IMG/VR virus record: IMGVR_UViG_3300010391_000155
Coordinates: 1 to 49,792 of that record
Strand: one strand, 5' to 3'
From: a virus
DNA length: 49,792 bases
Both the position numbers and the translations under genes were made by a program. This document shows, in pieces, positions 48,771 through 49,792 of the stretch (position 1 is the stretch's first letter; each line of letters begins with the position of its first letter). The notes beneath the pieces were generated by a model. That model was given only the letters and a program-made list of their open reading frames with translations. It was not told the origin of the DNA and did no database searches.

Positions 48771-49252
48771 TCGGTGCCCAGCCACTCGCGCGCGGCGCGG
48801 GCAGTCTCCAAGTCAGTTGGGTTCATCGCGTACCAACTCACTAAATCCAGCAGCGCCGCCAGGTGAGTGCGGGCGGTGTCCAACTTATTGCGCGCTGGAT
48901 GCTTGGGACACTCGCGCCAGTGTTCGTCTGCGGACAGGTCATCCACGCCTAGCGTAAACTGCCGGCGGCAGTAATGACATATGATAGTGTCTCGCAAGTG
49001 ATCACGTTCCCGCTGGCACTCGGCCAACTCGGCCAGCTCCGCTTCCAGTTCAGCACGGGCCTCCAACAACTCCTGTGACAGTGTTTTCTCCACCGCAGAG
49101 TAGAGTGGCCCGCCGCGCGAATTGATTTGGATACGTTTGAGCGCGAACATCAGGCGGTTATTCTCGTTCTCCTGTTGCGTCAGTTCCGTCCGCAGCCGGT
49201 CGCGCTCAGCGGCGACTTCGGCTAACTTATCTTGAGTAACGTTGTCAATCAT
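48767..49252 (-). CDS. coiled-coil protein with CxxC
   Basis: Start ATG 49252-49250 in an ATGA overlap with the upstream gene; 161 residues. Coiled coil (KLAEVAAERDRLRTELTQQENENNRL, ELLEARAELEAELAELAECQRERDHL), then CHYCRRQF and HWRECPKH, a C2H2-like zinc site, then a helical end. Same recipe as the 7518-7288 gene. Unknown function. Confidence 0.7.
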   Translation of the reverse strand: MIDNVTQDKLAEVAAERDRLRTELTQQENENNRLMFALKRIQINSRGGPLYSAVEKTLSQELLEARAELEAELAELAECQRERDHLRDTIICHYCRRQFTLGVDDLSADEHWRECPKHPARNKLDTARTHLAALLDLVSWYAMNPTDLETARAAREWLGTE

Positions 49253-49497
49253 GGTTTCAACTCCACCGAGCCCATCTTCAGTCCGCCGTAGCTTCCAACG
49301 TGGTGAGCTTCGCAGTTTCCCGCGAACAGCACATCCATTCTGCCAGGGGCCGTATGGCCCCCATCGACCGCCTCTACGCCACGCGTGATACGAACACAGC
49401 GACCGCAGTCTGGACACACCCAGACCGTCGTCTCCGCTGCGTCCATCAACACCAGTTTTATCTCGTGCATCTCGCTAAGATTTTCAAATAGGGTCAT
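49249..49497 (-). CDS. zinc-finger-like early protein
   Basis: 82 residues. VWVCPDCGRCVRIT carries CxxCxxC, and NCEAHHVG adds Cys/His, so one zinc site is plausible. Overlaps its neighbours by 4 bases on both sides. Unknown function. Confidence 0.65.
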   Translation of the reverse strand: MTLFENLSEMHEIKLVLMDAAETTVWVCPDCGRCVRITRGVEAVDGGHTAPGRMDVLFAGNCEAHHVGSYGGLKMGSVELKP

Positions 49498-49691
49498 TGA
49501 GTTCTCTCCTTCCTCAGTTTCGCCAAGTGTTGGCGCTCTGCCTGCATCCGCCGCAGCAACTCTGCACTAATCTCTTCACGAGTGAAAAATCTATCCAGTA
49601 GATAAGCGCGGTCAATGGTGTCACACTTGCCGAGCGCTTGAATGGCACGATCCAGACGTTTGATTTTCGGCTTCATTTCCTTGGCGTCCAT
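49494..49691 (-). CDS. small basic helical protein
   Basis: 65 residues, AAGAAAGGATAG upstream. KPKIKRLDRAIQALGKCDTIDRAYLLDRFF and a helical basic end (RRMQAERQHLAKLRKERTQ). First in the run of coupled leftward genes at the right edge. Unknown function. Confidence 0.65.
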   Translation of the reverse strand: MDAKEMKPKIKRLDRAIQALGKCDTIDRAYLLDRFFTREEISAELLRRMQAERQHLAKLRKERTQ

Positions 49692-49731
49692 TGGGCTATC
49701 CTTTCTTGCAGTTCAATCCAGGCGCACCATA

Positions 49732-49792
49732 CTAGCGCCATTGCGCGCCGGCGGCCGACTCGTAGAAGTCGTAAATGGACTCGGGTGCCGGC
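49732..49792 (-). CDS. zinc-ribbon protein, C-terminal part (continues from 1-337)
   Basis: In-frame continuation of the gene at the left edge once the 11-bp terminal repeat is merged: after ...APAP it reads ESIYDFYESAAGAQWR and stops at TAG 49734-49732, with the next gene's binding site 20 bases on. A good continuation supports closure of the map. Confidence 0.65.
   Translation of the reverse strand, partial: PAPESIYDFYESAAGAQWR
49782..49792. repeat. terminal direct repeat, right copy
   Basis: Identical to 1-11; see there. Confidence 0.85.

Noticed and set aside
1-49792. Cohesive-end (cos) interpretation of the 11-bp terminal repeat
   Set aside because: A gene appears to read straight through the join; an assembly overlap of a circular map is simpler, though cos inside a gene cannot be excluded.
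1-49792. Integrase, excisionase or CI-like repressor
   Set aside because: Looked for tyrosine and serine recombinase motifs and typical repressor genes; found none.

Overview
The window is a tailed dsDNA bacteriophage genome (siphovirus-like, HK97-fold capsid, 961-residue tape measure), apparently complete. The last 11 bases repeat the first 11. If the two copies are merged, a leftward zinc-ribbon gene that runs off the left edge continues in frame and stops 61 bases inside the right edge. The map therefore closes as a circle or a circularly permuted genome. I see no integrase or recognisable repressor, so a virulent lifestyle is likely. The host cannot be fixed from the sequence; Chloroflexota is only a guess from the style of the protease, capsid and tail proteins.

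Layout. (1) A leftward early block runs from about 9.3 kb down through position 1 and on to about 47.6 kb. It is a chain of small genes, many joined by ATGA overlaps: zinc-binding and coiled-coil proteins, small membrane proteins, a PD-(D/E)XK nuclease, a DnaB helicase and a replication initiator with iteron-like repeats inside its gene. Promoters lie at about 9.33, 6.45 and 1.45 kb. This block carries nearly all copies of an 18-20 bp GC-rich palindrome family, many inside coding sequence. (2) A divergent promoter region at 9.3-9.4 kb starts rightward transcription: membrane proteins with a holin candidate, then ParB-like and Mom-like proteins (possible DNA modification), terminase and portal. 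(3) Next comes a protein with an approximately 340-residue Ser/Pro/Ala repeat, followed by DxH-type glycosyltransferases, a methyltransferase, head proteins, prohead protease and major capsid protein. (4) The capsid gene is interrupted by a 219-nt group I intron without an endonuclease gene; the splice sites can be placed to the base. (5) A sugar-modification island (28-34.7 kb) contains a DegT-family enzyme with His in place of the catalytic Lys, two methyltransferase or glycosyltransferase genes, and a 952-residue three-domain glycosyltransferase. An HNH homing endonuclease has inserted at the start of the latter, leaving a duplicated 26-codon start whose second copy is almost completely synonymously recoded. 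(6) The tail module (35-46 kb) has a connector, a tail protein with Asp-box repeats, a tail chaperone pair joined by a probable -2 frameshift, tape measure, distal tail and a collar/HxH-rich protein. A glycoside hydrolase (endolysin candidate) follows.

The most unusual features are the recoded gene start downstream of the homing endonuclease (with an antisense frame kept open across it), the capsid intron, the palindrome family confined to the early block, the mucin-like repeat protein next to GalNAc-transferase-like enzymes, and several interleaved inverted repeats in 5' leaders.
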